Source of the DNA: Brugia malayi
Lineage: Eukaryota > Nematoda > Chromadorea > Rhabditida > Onchocercidae
DNA length: 64,000 nt
Assembly (NCBI RefSeq): GCF_000002995.4
Contig: NW_025062478.1
Span: forward strand, 1,922,001-1,986,000
Direction of reading: 5' to 3'
The notes below the pieces were generated by a model. That model ran no database searches. It was not told where the DNA came from and saw nothing but the letters and a program-made list of their open reading frames with translations. A program made the translations under genes and the position numbers. This document shows positions 1-12,320 of this stretch, piece by piece. The number at the start of each line of letters is the position of its first letter. Within the stretch, counting starts at the first letter, position 1.

Positions 1-240
1 TTTCCAATTATTTGCAACTACTTGTTGCTACTTGTAAATATTTGTAGTTGGAACCACTTGCAACCACAGTAAAAATTTACAGCACCTGCTTATTTACCTT
101 TCCGTATCATTTGTTTTCCTTTCTTTTGGAACCACCTGTTCCTACAACCACTTGTAACCATCTGCTACCGTAACCACTTTTTACTTTAACCACTTGCAAC
201 CGCTTTCTACGACCAACTTACGACGACACATCTTTAGTTA
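1..240. repeat. degenerate AACCACTTG-type short repeat
   Basis: The first 240 bases are full of imperfect copies of a 9-12 base motif around AACCACTTG(C/T)AACC, spaced irregularly by pyrimidine-rich sequence. No reading frame of interest crosses it. It looks like a decayed satellite or minisatellite that probably continues beyond the left edge of the window. Confidence 0.5.
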
Positions 241-743
241 TAGTATAAACCTTTGAAAGCATTCAGTACTTCTCTCTGTCTTGTCATCAATTCTTCGATT
301 CCAATAATCTCTAGTTTACACTTTTCTTTTTATTAGTTCACTGAGTTATCATGATTCTCTTCATTCTCCCAATCTTTCTTTCGGACTTCGTTATTTTACT
401 GATTGCCATTTTTATCTTGAAAATTCATTCACAGCTTCTTGTCATTGACAGTTGGCCAAAAATATGAAAGGTATAATTATGGTGAAAAGCAGGAAAGGAT
501 GCCTTCAATAATAACAACTGATAAAATCATTAATGTTCAAAAATCTCGAAATGAAAGTAAAACTATAAAATGTGCAAAAAAGTTACACAATACAATGAGT
601 CATTCAAAGTAATCATCGATTTTAATTACTACAAAAGTACAATAATTCCACTTATCAATTCTTTATAATAATTATGAGTTTATTTCCATATGAAATCATT
701 TCTCTGCCTAATCCATTTTATCTGTTCATCAAATTTTTACTTT

Positions 744-1290
744 TTAACTATATTTGTAGTTAATTAGAATTAAAATAACTGATAAAATCTTCACTGTCAA
801 GTCATTTATTTTTGCCAATGAAAATTGCTTAAACTTTTTACACTTTTGCTCCATCGGCGATTTAATTTTGTTTATATCTCCATCTGATTTTTTATTTTGG
901 TCATATTTCGTATAATTAAATTTTTTCATTTAAAAGAAAAAAAAAAGGTGAAAATTGGTAAATTGGAAATAAACGACAACTGATAACAGAATTTAGCAAA
1001 GAATAGTCAATGAAAAGTAAACAAATGTCATGCATCGTTATCACTAATTAATTAATTTAAATCAATCCCCATCAAATAATGACTCGGAAACTTATTATTC
1101 TTCAGTGCAAAAAGTTACTTTCATTTGATGGTAACTAATTTGAATCACATTCGAAAAGCAAAATGGAATTCACGCAAACTATAAATAATAACGAAATGGT
1201 TGTTTGTTGGATTTATACAAAAATTTTTCATTAGGAAATTTTTAATTATAATCATTTTTCATTTAAACAAACTGAAGAAAACCAAATGAT
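744..1290 (-). pseudogene. truncated duplicate of the 5' end of the BAR-like gene
   Basis: On the minus strand this segment repeats the 5' leader and upstream flank of the gene at 3525-6027. The peptide-like stretch KYDQNKKSDGDINKIKSPME parallels KYDQNKKQSDKDTNKIQEPM in the full copy. The DNA upstream is also alignable: both carry TAATTAATTAATTT, CAAATAATGACTCGGAAAC and AAAAAGTTACTT in the same order (about 1030-1120 here, 6240-6320 in the full copy). The similarity stops before the conserved start of the protein (no counterpart of GAFRKLF), so only the leader and flank were copied. The TTTTAG acceptor used for the full gene reads TTATAC here. No function expected. Confidence 0.7.
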
Positions 1291-1304
1291 TTATCTGCCG
1301 TTTT

Positions 1305-1720
1305 TTTTTTTTTTTATCACTGACCTTTATTCCTGAAAAAATTCTTTTTTCCATGCCATTTTACATTTGTTTATTATATTTGTCATTTTGCAAAATCTCT
1401 TTTTTATGTTTTTTATAAAGCTCACTTATTTCATGTTTCTTGTTGATTAAATTTTAATTAATGGAAGTTTTTTTTCTAAATATTACTTCTTCTCACTTTT
1501 AAATCCTTTCTTTTTTAATTTTTTTTTTTTCAATAAAAGATTAAAATACTGAAAAGAAGTAATATTTAGAAAAAGCTTCCATGAATTAGGCTCAACAAGA
1601 AATAAAAAAAAGAGAGAGGTTTCATAAAACGATAAATGTAATAAGCAAATGTAAAATCGCGTGATAACAGGTTTTTTTTTCAGCAAAAAAATTGCGAAAA
1701 TGAAGTCAGTGATAAAAAGA
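1305..1720. mobile_element. fold-back (MITE-like) element with ~180-bp inverted arms
   Basis: The left arm starts near 1308 (TTTTTATCACTGAC) and ends near 1487 (TAAATATTACTTC). The right arm runs from about 1552 (GAAGTAATATTTAG) to about 1718 (GTCAGTGATAAAAA) and is an imperfect reverse complement of the left, with a poly-T rich centre. No transposase frame is present. A further copy of one arm lies at 12775-12955, so the unit has moved or been copied in the genome. Whether it is a DNA-transposon MITE or another fold-back type cannot be decided here; no clean target-site duplication was identified. Confidence 0.6.
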
Positions 1721-3463
1721 ATGAAAAGCTGAATTGCTAAACAAGAGAAATATTATCAGTATTCTGTACAAAAACAAAAAAAGAGTAAATTTAACAGAAA
1801 ATTAGAAATATTATGAATTCTTTTAATTTTATTAAAAGAAATTATAAATTGCGACGTGTTGACATGTTGATTTAGAAGAAATGAAAACAGAATCAGATTT
1901 CCCAGAAAAAAAGAAATCATTTATTGTTGATGCTTGGTTGTTTGAGATTATCCATGGTGCTGGAGCATATAATCTAATTGTTGTTTTAAGGTTTGGAGAA
2001 GACTTTGCTTTCTGGTACCTTGAATTTAAAAAATATTGACAAGATGCAAAGTTAAATATTATTATAAATATTAATTTCATTTAAGTAATGTAAAATAAAT
2101 GCAGAATTTCACATATGTGACATAATATTCTCTCGAACAGTTCATTCTCGATAATCGTTACACAAAATCACTGTTATATATGTAATCATAATATGTATCA
2201 CTATATATATACATGATCATCGTATCCAGAATTAGCAATTTATCCGATTTTTTTTTAATATGTCTCGAAACTATTTTTAGAAAATCCTCTTTTGTCAATG
2301 ATGGCGACACGAGGAAATGATGTTTTCCTGATAGCTAAACTGGTAATCTTAGATGTGATATCAGAATAATCATAAATCTATCTGCGGTACAGCAAAGCTT
2401 ATCTGCATTTAATAAAGATTAGATGAAATAATCGAAATTATTATTAGAAAAATTGAGGAAGTACATCTGAGGGAGAGGAGAGAGTGTAGAACTTCCGAAG
2501 TGCGATCGAGAAAAACTACCTTCATTCCTCTATTTAACTTGTAGAATAGGAGTGGTTTATAACAAAGCACATGATTACCGTATGTAAAGAGCTTCCGTTC
2601 CGGATAATCTTTACTCTCTCATTACATCAATTACTCATAAGACTGAATGTCAAAATAGCAGACTCTTACAATTTTTAGATGTTAAAAGTTAAGTCTAAGT
2701 TTGGCTGTTTGGTTGGAAATTTTTAGTATTAAAATTGGGAGCAATTTTCAACATCTTTGTGAATACAGTAGAATTCCAAACAATTTAGATGAGTTTTAGA
2801 TAAAGAATTTCTTAACTGAAACATTTATCTAAGAATTATTCAAATAAGACAATCTTTAGTCTTATGAATTCACTACAAATTTATTTCGACATATTCGATT
2901 CAAATTTATTTCGTTATTCAATGCATTTCAGAACTCTCTAGAGCCTTCTGAGGTTAGAATTCATATATTACTGACTCATCATCTGTTCTTGGTGTTCCGA
3001 AATTTCTATGAAGCTTGCAGTATGTAAGGTTGCTTTCTTGCAAGACGGGTAGGTGAGCAAAGAGTTCAGAGTACCTGGACTTCTAGGTCCTTTGAATTCC
3101 TTTGATGAGCACTCTAGGCATTTTAAGGTGAACTGAAGGATGGTATTTTTAATTTGCAAGTTTGGGCCATAGCAGCGAAATATTGAGGTAGTAGGTCGGT
3201 CTGTTAGATGAAAAACTGTAAGAGGTTAGATGAATTTTATCTGCCCGGATCCGAAGTTGGCTGCCCGAGGTTAGTCCGTTCTACTCATCGACACACTTCG
3301 ACTTTCGATTCTTTAGTTGAAGACTATCTGGCATGGAGTGAAAGGTACGTAAGTTCCTTTTGCTAGCATACACAAGGAGGTGTCCAATGAGGATATATAT
3401 ATTTGATAATTTTTTCCTTTGCAACAATATTTAAAACAATACAAAACAAAAATATTGGATAAT
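1721..3463. other. intergenic DNA, no gene recognised
   Basis: AT-rich sequence with short open frames of no recognisable family. A slightly GC-richer island at about 2960-3390 carries a minus-strand frame of 63 codons (2968-3159) with scattered Cys and Ser. It has no start context, splice context or family motif, and may be decayed mobile-element DNA. Confidence 0.4.
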
Positions 3464-3469
3464 TTTATT
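3464..3469 (-). terminator. polyadenylation signal AATAAA of the BAR-like gene
   Basis: TTTATT on the plus strand gives AATAAA on the minus strand about 55 bases after the stop codon at 3525, the expected position and orientation for the BAR-like gene. Confidence 0.55.
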
Positions 3470-3524
3470 CATATTAAATTGTGAATAGTAGCATAGCAGC
3501 AATTTTTAATTGACAATTATCAAA

Positions 3525-6027
3525 TTACCATTTTGATTTGCATACAAGAAAACATTCTTCAGCAGCACTGTTATGATATTTCCGCATTTCATCCAATATT
3601 TTGATAAGCTCTATGCGATGCTTTTCTTTTTTAGATTGAATTGTACCTAAAGCTTCAAAAACCTGCAACAATTTAAAGTTATTATTTAATAGTAATTTCC
3701 ATGAGATTATTTTAAATGATAGTAAAATAACTAAATTTGAAATTTGTTACGCATGAAAGGAAGGGTTATTAATATGTCATCCATTTGATCTAATAATATT
3801 TAAATAATAGTAATAATCATACTCCTTATACTTTGCCTTAATTAAATTTCAATTTAAATGTGAAATATTTGTTTATTTAATTTTATTTCAATAAAAATAT
3901 TTAAATTCCATTTCTCTAACCTCATCTGATTGTTCCTTAAATTTTGCAATTGCTTTATTGCAACTTTCTTTTTTTTGTTCCGTTGGATTATTCGCATATT
4001 CATGTTTTGCAAAATCCATTTCTTGTCGACGTTTGATGAGTTCTTGACGCTGATTATTTAATACTAAGATCATTATAATTTAATAATTACTATTTACGCA
4101 AAATATTTTAACAATTTTTTTTCTTCCTTATCAATTATTATTATTATTTTTTGCTTAGGTATCAATAATATAACATTCATTTAATAATTAGCAACTATTT
4201 TTCTCTACACAAATTATTCACTAAATAATTATTAATCATTTATGTCGTTCAATTTTTCATTGATATTTTTTTGTTTAACCTAACCGTATTTCTTGGTTTA
4301 AAATTTTTGCTTAATTAATTATTCTCATCCATTTATTGTTTTCAAATAATTTTCATTTATTTGCCCTATGTATTTGTTGTTAACATCCAAAAATTATTTA
4401 TTACTTATGCAATAACTTTAATTATTCTATTTCAACATAACTAATATGACAAATAACTTATTACAGATGACTTTAATGCTAATAATTCCATCATTTGTTA
4501 CTCAACCCTTTCTTTATTGTTATAATATAATGTCATATTAGAATAATTATAAATCAATGATTGATATAGTAATTAAAAATCAATTATTGGTAATGAATAA
4601 TAATCTTTATTATTATTCATCATCATTCATCAATAATATTCACTATTAATCGTGATTTCATTTTTCAGTAGAATATTATGATAAATGATTATAATTAGCA
4701 TATAATTATTAAACTTATAATTAGCAAATATAAGAAACGCATATCTTACACACATAATCAACATTAATAAATGTTCGAATAAAATGAATAGCTCGACGTC
4801 CTCGTTTGCAGTAAGATCGACGTAACTCGGCTAATTTTATGCATGCACGAATGCATGCCTGAAATTATAATTAAACTTGCAAAAGTTCAAAACAAATGCC
4901 AAAAATTGTAGAAAAAAGCAAAATGCAAAATAGATTATTATTATTATTATTATTGAAATATCTTTTTCTCTCTGTTCTAATTGAAGAACTACTAACGAGC
5001 AGTAAATAGCATTAAGTTTAAAATTAAAGCTCAATTAGTTATGAACACTTATGCTATATTGATTTCCTTTTTATCGTATTTTAAAATTTTCTTTGCTGAA
5101 TTTATAAATTATTTTTTTGTAACTATACGAAAAATATTTTTGATTTTCACTAAATTATTAAGTTATCAAAAGTGCATCTAGCATATGTAATGATAAATAA
5201 ACTTTAGTGGCATAATTAAGTTTAAAATTTTTGACATATCTAATAATTAATAATGGTAATTATAATTATATATGATTCTGTTAATTATTTTAGATTATAG
5301 AAACCTCAAGTGCTGGAATATGAGCTGAAAAATTTTCTCTCATTGCTTCTAATGAAACGCTTAATAATTCCGTAGGATCTTGATTTAATGGACATTCAAA
5401 TTCCATTTTTGATTCTGCTTCAGGTACTAATTTCGGATTTTGTTGCAACACATGCATAATGCTTTCTGCTAATTTGCATAACATTTCCTTAATTAATAAT
5501 ACTGAAGGCAATATGTTAGCCTAAATCTGCGTTTTTCTTTTTTTTTTTTTTTTTTCTGTTTTTTAACGAAAATATATTTTCGAATTTAGCTAAGCTAAAA
5601 TGATTATGTAGATATTGATTAATTATGATAAGAATTAATTTTTATATGGATAAATGGAAAAACCATTCAAAATTGCTTAAATTAGCATACACTTATCTAA
5701 TATTAAGTTACTAAGCAAAATAAAAAAAAATATTTTCAAATTTTTTGGAAAAAAAATGAAAAGTTCGATGAGCATTCTTTGAATTAGTCATTCGTAATTG
5801 ATACATTATGGTAATTAGTAAGTACATCATTTTATGTTATATGAATCAGATAAAGTTATTGCTGAAAGTTTTTTTACCTTATAAGTGTCTGCATCTTTCA
5901 CTTGATTCAAATAATCCGGATTAAGCTCAGAAGTCTTAATAGTACCAACTTTTTCGCCTAATTTCATAAATAGCTTCCGGAATGCACCTCGTCCTTCTGG
6001 TTCCGTTTGTGGTGAAGCCATTTCCAT
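3525..6027 (-). CDS. small BAR-domain-like (endophilin/amphiphysin-like) coiled-coil protein, 5 exons
   Basis: Exons on the minus strand: 6027-5878, 5520-5305, 4858-4754, 4049-3921 and 3662-3525. All join in phase 0 and give 245 residues, a size typical of a stand-alone BAR module. The N-terminus (GAFRKLFMKLGEKVG, about residues 12-26) resembles the amphipathic helix and first helix of N-BAR proteins such as endophilin. The rest is Lys/Arg/Glu-rich helix, including RRSYCKRGRRAIHFIRTF (exon 3) and RQELIKRRQEMDFAKHEY (exon 4), as expected for a membrane-curving dimer. By family knowledge it would bind and bend membranes in endocytosis; this is inferred from pattern only. The start was placed at MEMASP (6027) because a TTTTAG acceptor at 6095-6100 precedes it. 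The frame is open further upstream but without an in-frame ATG. It could belong to a nematode-specific coiled-coil family instead. Confidence 0.65.
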
Positions 6028-6093
6028 TGGTTCTTGAATTTTATTTGTATCCTTATCTGATTGTTTCTTATTTTGGTCATATTTCTTAGTTTC

Positions 6094-6101
6094 GCTAAAA
6101 T
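6094..6101 (-). promoter_or_regulatory. probable trans-splice (spliced-leader) acceptor of the BAR-like gene
   Basis: On the minus strand ATTTAATTTTAG ends at 6095, 67 bases before the chosen ATG. No upstream exon was found, so a spliced-leader acceptor is the simplest reading. The duplicated relic at 744-1290 has lost this AG. Confidence 0.4.
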
Positions 6102-6121
6102 TAAATTTTTCATTCAAAAAA

Positions 6122-7985
6122 AAAAAATAAATAAATAAATAAAAATTGATAAATTACTAATTTATAAACGATATCAAAATTGGAATTTATCAAAGAATAT
6201 TTAACAAAAATTTAACGAAAATCATGCAACGTTTATCATAGATTAATTAATTTGAATCAATTTACACCAAATAATGACTCGGAAACCATATCATTCTTCA
6301 TTTAATTTTAGTAAAAAAGTTACTTCCATTTGATAAAAATTCAAATCATTTGATAATTCAAATCAATTATCATTGACCTTCTTTTTGCTGCCATTCCGAA
6401 AGCAACCGAATCGTTTGATGAATTTACGCAAAGTATAAATAATGATAATAACGGTTGTTTAGTTGTATTTATAGTAAAAATTATTTTAACCAAAAAAAAA
6501 ATTTTTATAAAAAATTTTTAAATGGAATCATTTTTCATTTAAACAAACAAAACGGTTTATCTAGTGTTTTTATTACATTCTGATCAACTAATCATTAATT
6601 TCTGTTTACTTTATCATTAAAGCTTAAGCAATCACCAACTAATCAGTGTCACAAATAATTCCTTAGAATTTCTCTTAAAAAGTAGCCTGGATAATGAGAT
6701 AAATGTTAGGTGTTAAGAGATAAACCGCATGAGCATTAAAGCAATTTTAATAAAAAGAAGAAATAAGAGTTTGTATTTAGTATGCTGAAATATGTTAATT
6801 CGAATTTCAAATACTTATTTCGACTTTATAAACTTTAGTTCAACAAATGGCTTAATGGATTGGTTTAACAAATTATATGAAAGTTACAATAATGAACCGA
6901 AAAGATTGTTTCGAGTAGCAGTACACTGAGGAAAATTTTATTTATTTTATCTACTGATCAAAATTGATGGCAAAATTTTGGAATTTTCTTAAGCCCTTTG
7001 CCCACTTCATTTTTAAATCATTAGTGATCCAAATCACAATTTAATAAATTCCAACAATATTATCAAATATTCAAGTCCTTGTAAATTATTAGTATTTTTG
7101 CAAATATCTAATTTAATAATCAGGAAAAAAAAACTGTAGTGATGTTAGCATTTAATTCACACTGCACTTTCATTCAAAATTAGCATCCACCATCAACAAT
7201 CGAACATAACCGATTACTATTGTTGAAATGCTCAGACTGGTAAGCAACTTGTATAATTAGTTTTTTTTTTTTTTGGTAATGTCTTTCTTCAGAGAAAAGA
7301 AAGAAGCAAAAGTTTTGAATAAAGACAAAAAGCTGTTTTTTTAATATCAGCAAAGTTTCTATTATACAATCAGTATGCTTATTTTAATTTTACAAAATAA
7401 GAAAACAACCCATTCTTTTAATTTATTTTATTGTGACAAATTCATTCATTTAAATAGAAAGAACAATAATATGGTGAATTTTCTGAAAGCAATGCATGTT
7501 GTCCCCAAGTTTTGGAGAGAAATACAATTTCGGAACACAATGCTTTCAATTCAATTCAATTCAACCCATTTCAACTGGAAAATTCTGTAGAAGCAGAATG
7601 AAACAAGTAACACATAAATGTCTTTAAATTTTGCAGCACAACTCAAATTATTCAGTGTGGCAACAATTCCAGGGCTTTCCTATGGGCAAAAATTAGAAAA
7701 CTTAATGCTTCTTCAAAGGTTGCATAAGGAGAAGGTTCTTTTGTAGAATGAAACCCTTTTAGAAATATTATGCGATTCTGGAGGGAGGATTTCACTACCA
7801 TGGAAAGTAAGAAAAGAATTTGACCGAGATTTCTCGAATCATAAATTGCCTGGTGCTTGGCTAATCCAAGTAGTATACTAGTATTGTTGATTTGAATGAT
7901 TGTTAATTAGTGCTTAAAATTCTATACTCAATTAAAAACTTTAAAAATGCAAGCATTTACTATTTTGATTCGCAGTCAATTACTT
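6122..7985. other. intergenic DNA between divergent genes
   Basis: This holds the shared upstream region of the minus-strand BAR-like gene and the plus-strand Gln/Leu-rich gene. The part up to about 6560 is the source of the duplicated flank at 930-1290. The remainder is AT-rich with short open frames only (for example 7375-7590) and no recognised feature. Confidence 0.5.
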
Positions 7986-7993
7986 TCTTTTAG
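7984..7993 (+). promoter_or_regulatory. probable trans-splice acceptor of the Gln/Leu-rich gene
   Basis: TTTCTTTTAG ends at 7993, 20 bases before the ATG at 8014, with no coding exon upstream. This is the usual spacing for a nematode spliced-leader site. It is inferred from sequence only. Confidence 0.45.
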
Positions 7994-8013
7994 TTCAAAT
8001 TTGATTAATCGAG

Positions 8014-9445
8014 ATGGTGAAAATGAAGAAAGGAATCATTTTCCTTCTTATCATTGCTTTTTCATCTTGTACAAAGGTATTAAATTTGTTTCAATTTTTT
8101 GAAAAACAATCTGAAATAGGCTCTGGTTTCACGTTCCGTAGGAAATCAAACTGCCTTTTTGTGAGCTTCTTTAAATGAGCATTTCCACTTTCACAAATTT
8201 TGTGATTTCTATTTTCCAGTTTCGTTTTTTTAGGCAACAACTCCGGGAATTACGGTAGTAACAACAGTCTTTTTCACATTAACTCAGACAATAACAACAA
8301 GAACAGTTTCTTCTTCAGCAGTAACGACTGCACTGCCCATCCAACATAGCAAAAAATCTCTTCCTCAACTACTTCTCATACAACAGCAACTTGTCCAACA
8401 GACAGAAAACGAGCAATCTTTTCTCTACCTTCTGGAACAACAAGATCCTGTGCCTCACCAACTTCAACAACAACAACAACTTCAAGAACTACAACAAAAG
8501 CAGCCGCACCTTCAGCATCTTCTCCAACAACAACAACAACTTCTTCAGCAACTTATACAACACCAACATAAGCATAACTGTAAACAACAAATACAAAGTC
8601 TTCTTCAACAACAGCATAGTATCCTTCAACAACTTCAGCATCATCAACCATTTCTGAATCAACTTCAGCACCAACAACGTGTCATTCTTCAGCAACTTCT
8701 TCAGCGACAAAAAATTGTCCAATATCTACTGCATCAATTGCCTCATCAACAACAATTATTTCAAAAACAACAACCTATTCTTCAACAATTTTTCCAGCAA
8801 CAATTGCTTTCTGTCCAGCAAATGCTTACTGTTCAACAACAAATGCAACAAAATCTCCAGCAACTTGAACATCATAATCATCATGATCATCAAATTCAAC
8901 AGCAACAACAACTTATTCAACTGCTTCAACAACACCAAACTGTATTAAAGCAACTTCAACAACAGAAACAATTACTTCTTCAGCAGCTTCAACATCAAGT
9001 GCAAATACTTCAGCGACTGCAACAGCAACAACCTTTTGATCAGAAACTTCAAAAACAACAATCTCTTCTTCAACAACTTCTACAGCTACAACAGCTCCTT
9101 CTTCAGCAATTCCAACAACAACAACCACTTATTCAGCAGCTCCTCCAACAACAACAACTTCTTGTGCAGCTTGTACAACAACAACAGCAACTGCTTCTAC
9201 AAATGCTCCAGCAACCTCAGCAAATACCTAATCTCCTTCAACAACTTCTCCAGCTACAAGTGCAATTCCAACAACTTATGCAGCAACAACAACAACTTCT
9301 TCAACAACTCCTGCAAAAGCAACCTTCACTTCAGCAACTTCTTCAACGACAACAGCCTGTCGTTGGAGAACTTCTGAAAAGCAAACAAAGTCTTCTCCAA
9401 AAGTTACAACAGCAATTGCATTATTTCCTTCAATTCCAGAAATAA
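8014..9445 (+). CDS. secreted Gln/Leu-rich low-complexity protein, 2 exons
   Basis: Exon 1 (8014-8076) encodes a clear signal peptide (MVKMKKGIIFLLIIAFSSC) and ends in GTAT. Exon 2 (8234-9445) follows a TTTTTTTAG acceptor, joins in phase 0 and stays open to TAA, giving 424 residues. After a Thr/Ser/Val-rich stretch of about 35 residues the chain becomes almost wholly Gln, Leu, His and Pro, with patterns such as LLQQLQQQQ about every 10-12 residues. It is likely an amphipathic, possibly coiled or self-assembling structural protein that is exported; no enzyme motif is visible. The same DNA is largely open in two other frames, one of them Ser/Thr/Ala-rich like a mucin. The long stop-free run through hundreds of CAA/CAG codons, each one change from a stop, argues that the Gln frame is selected. 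I do not recognise the family. Confidence 0.72.
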
Positions 9446-9472
9446 TCATTTCTCAAACAACTAAGCATCAAC

Positions 9473-9478
9473 AATAAA
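9473..9478 (+). terminator. polyadenylation signal AATAAA
   Basis: AATAAA 27 bases after the stop codon of the Gln/Leu-rich gene, correctly oriented for it. Confidence 0.6.
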
Positions 9479-11980
9479 TGATTCTTTTTCTTTTTTTCGT
9501 GAGATATCTGATTTCTATATTTTCATTTTCTCCAAACTCACCATGTCAACACACACAACATCACTTACAATTTCTTTGTCGAAATTTCAACAAGAACTTT
9601 TTCAATAATTTTTTTTTTTCAGTAATTCCCAGCCAAAACAGTATCTACTTGATCTAAACAATCATTAACTTTAGAAATAATATTGCACAGTGGAAACAAA
9701 CCTGTGGAACTACTATTATCTGAGCAAAAAATTTTCCGATATGTAAATTTTGATGAATACTAATCAATTTTGCTTCATGGAAATTATGTTATTTTAACTA
9801 TTATTTTTCCGTTTTAATGTTCAATACCATATCATAGATATCTATTATAGCGTTGAATTATTCGCTGATAACGTATTCGATAGAGATAAGACATTAAACA
9901 AAACAATAAAACATGAAAATAAGAGAATAATAAAGCATTTACGAAGTAATTGTAATTAGACAGCACTAACACGGAAATATAGTGACGTCTAATTCAAGGT
10001 AAAGTACTTCAAGGTAAAGCAGAAGAAAGCTCAATAGACTGTGTTGCAAAAAGGTCAATTAATTTATTATATATACTCAACTTTTTGCTGACTTTCGTAG
10101 TTATCCATATTATCAGTTCCTGAAATGTTGGTGCTTAGACTGTCACAGATGTCCAAGTTATTACTTCCCAGAAGTTAGTGTTGTTACCTTTTCCTTTTCT
10201 TCACTTTTATTACTTTATTAATACATATTCCCACTTTGTAATAATTAATGATATTATTGAAATGTTAAAATCAACTCGGAAGCAATGCATTCTTTTTGCC
10301 ATTCTGATATTTTGCTGTCATTTATGAAATCAGAAACAATTTATAGCGATAATTTCACGCCCACTTTAAAATCTGCAAATATTTCACTTTTTAAACTATT
10401 AAACTATTTTCAAAGTGATACTAAATCGTTTCTCATATTTGAATTTTCAGTCTTTTGGACTTTAAAAAGAAATTAATTTGTATGCAAAGTTTAATCAAAA
10501 ACCTTCAGTGATATCAAATTCATCGATATAATCCATCAACTGATCTATTTTGCTATCCATTATCTAATTAAATTTTCCATTGCAAAATTAGGCAATATCC
10601 CATGCAACGATAGAAATAATTGTATATTCTAAGAATGAAAGAAATTTTGCTAATGCACAATTTATTATTGATTGCAGTGATATTAATAATCAAAATAAAT
10701 GATAGTTTTTACTGATAAGATAAGTTATCTGAATTGCATTTCGACTTAGTTTAGTATACGACATTGCAATAAGACTAACACTTGTTTTTAGGTATTTTTC
10801 CTGCAATCTAAGAGTATTATTTGAAATTGAACCAAAATATTTCATCCTGTCTCTATCGATTTCTGAAGCAACTAAAGGCAGTAATAAGAAATTAATTATG
10901 GACAGTATGATCGATCTCATTTTTTGATCTGAAATATTCATTGGTTAGCAGGTCATTCCTACTTGTTAATAATTAGTTTGTTCAAATATTTCCAGTGATG
11001 AATTATGAATGCTTCATTCTTAAATAGAATTACGCAAATTTTTTGAATTATTTTCAGAATAAAAGTTATGAAAAGAACAATAATAAATGACAGAGAGCAT
11101 AAAATACTGAGAAAGACAAAAAAAAGTTACCAATATAAGGAGAAAACGAATCTTATCAGCAATGCTTGTGCTTATCACAAATTTTTTTAATGTATGTGAC
11201 CAAAACATCACTGCTTGCCAAAAGATTAAAGGACAAATCGATTGCTTCAATTATAGAATTGAACTGTCACAGTTCTTTTGGGACATCAGTTTTGCAATCA
11301 TTAAAGATTTTTAGTTTCGAAAACTGAAAATATTCAGTTCATTAGTTTTCAGTGATTGCCAAAATCCCTGAGACTTTCAGCAACCGGATTCGGTATTATT
11401 TACGTTGCTATCTTTATCACTGCTATGTGATATATCCATAGCAATTTCTTTTAATCTTCCAACGTTTCTCCTTCATTTTAAAGTGCTAATTTCTGCAAGA
11501 TGGCACATTTAGTCCTTCATTTTGAGTAATTAGAATTTTAAAATTTGGCATTTAGGCAAATGAATGGAAATATTTACAAAATTGTCTTTCAAATATAATA
11601 GAAAGTATTATCATTTGAAAGTTACATTAGAGATGGAGAAAATTCGAACAGTTCCGTTAAAAGAGTATCTTCAGGACGTGAATAAATCATGAATAGATTT
11701 TTCACACTGCAACGAGTTAATTCTGACGATAGCAGATTTACAGAGTTCATAATATTCAGCCCAGGACTTTGGTCACTCGAGAATGACATAGTCTTGTCCG
11801 AATGACCAAGCAAAGAGCGACGAGAAGTATTGCTTTTTCATATGGAGGAGTGAAGAGTACAAAGGGGTTAGATCTCTAACCAAAGCTCATCTCCGGTTGG
11901 CTAATCGCAGTCAACGAAAGCTTTCTGCTACAGTCGAATTAGAATAAAGAAACAAAGGCTTCAAAATTGTGTTCAAATTA
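9479..11980. other. intergenic DNA, no gene recognised
   Basis: AT-rich sequence. Short frames (10285-10476, 10690-10941 and 11020-11250) lack splice-consistent extensions, family motifs and credible starts. The last 350 bases are less AT-rich and pass into the LINE-like fragment. Confidence 0.4.
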
Positions 11981-11984
11981 ACTC

Positions 11985-12320
11985 ATTCACATTGAAATAT
12001 CCGAACCAATCTTACACTGAGGGTATGAATAACCCGAGTGTTCTGGGTTTAATTGCCCACGAAATGCTACGACTTAACATTGACATTGTCGTCCTTAGTG
12101 AAATCTGTCTCTCAAAGAAAATCATGCCAGCTGAACACTCTTCTGATCAGGTAAACCAAGAATTGAACTTTCCCAGCTAGAACTGGTTTCATGATTATAC
12201 CTCTCTAAATTTGTTAATGTGACAGGTGATTCAACTATTGTCCTTTCAACATATGCTCATCTAAAGAGTTCCTATAGGGAAAGAACTAAGGTCTGGGATG
12301 AATACAAGGTAAACATAATG
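11985..12320 (+). mobile_element. decayed non-LTR retrotransposon (LINE) endonuclease fragment
   Basis: The frame from 11992 contains HEMLRLNIDIVVLSEICLSK, the typical 'niDi..lsEt' block near the N-terminus of LINE AP-endonuclease domains. Further on, after an interruption, about 12215-12310 reads STIVLSTYAHLKSSYRERTK, resembling the downstream 'visaYAP' block of the same domain. The order and spacing fit a single endonuclease with much of the middle lost. No reverse-transcriptase motifs were seen, and stop codons and a truncation show it is dead. Confidence 0.5.

Noticed and set aside
2968..3159. 63-codon minus-strand frame with several Cys residues, considered as a gag-like zinc knuckle
   Set aside because: The Cys spacing does not form CCHC or another known motif and there is no supporting neighbour.
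8391..9377. Asn/Phe/Ser-rich open frames on the plus strand and Leu/Val-rich frames on the minus strand
   Set aside because: They are shadow frames of the CAA/CTT-rich exon of the Gln/Leu-rich gene, each broken by stops and without starts or splice sites.
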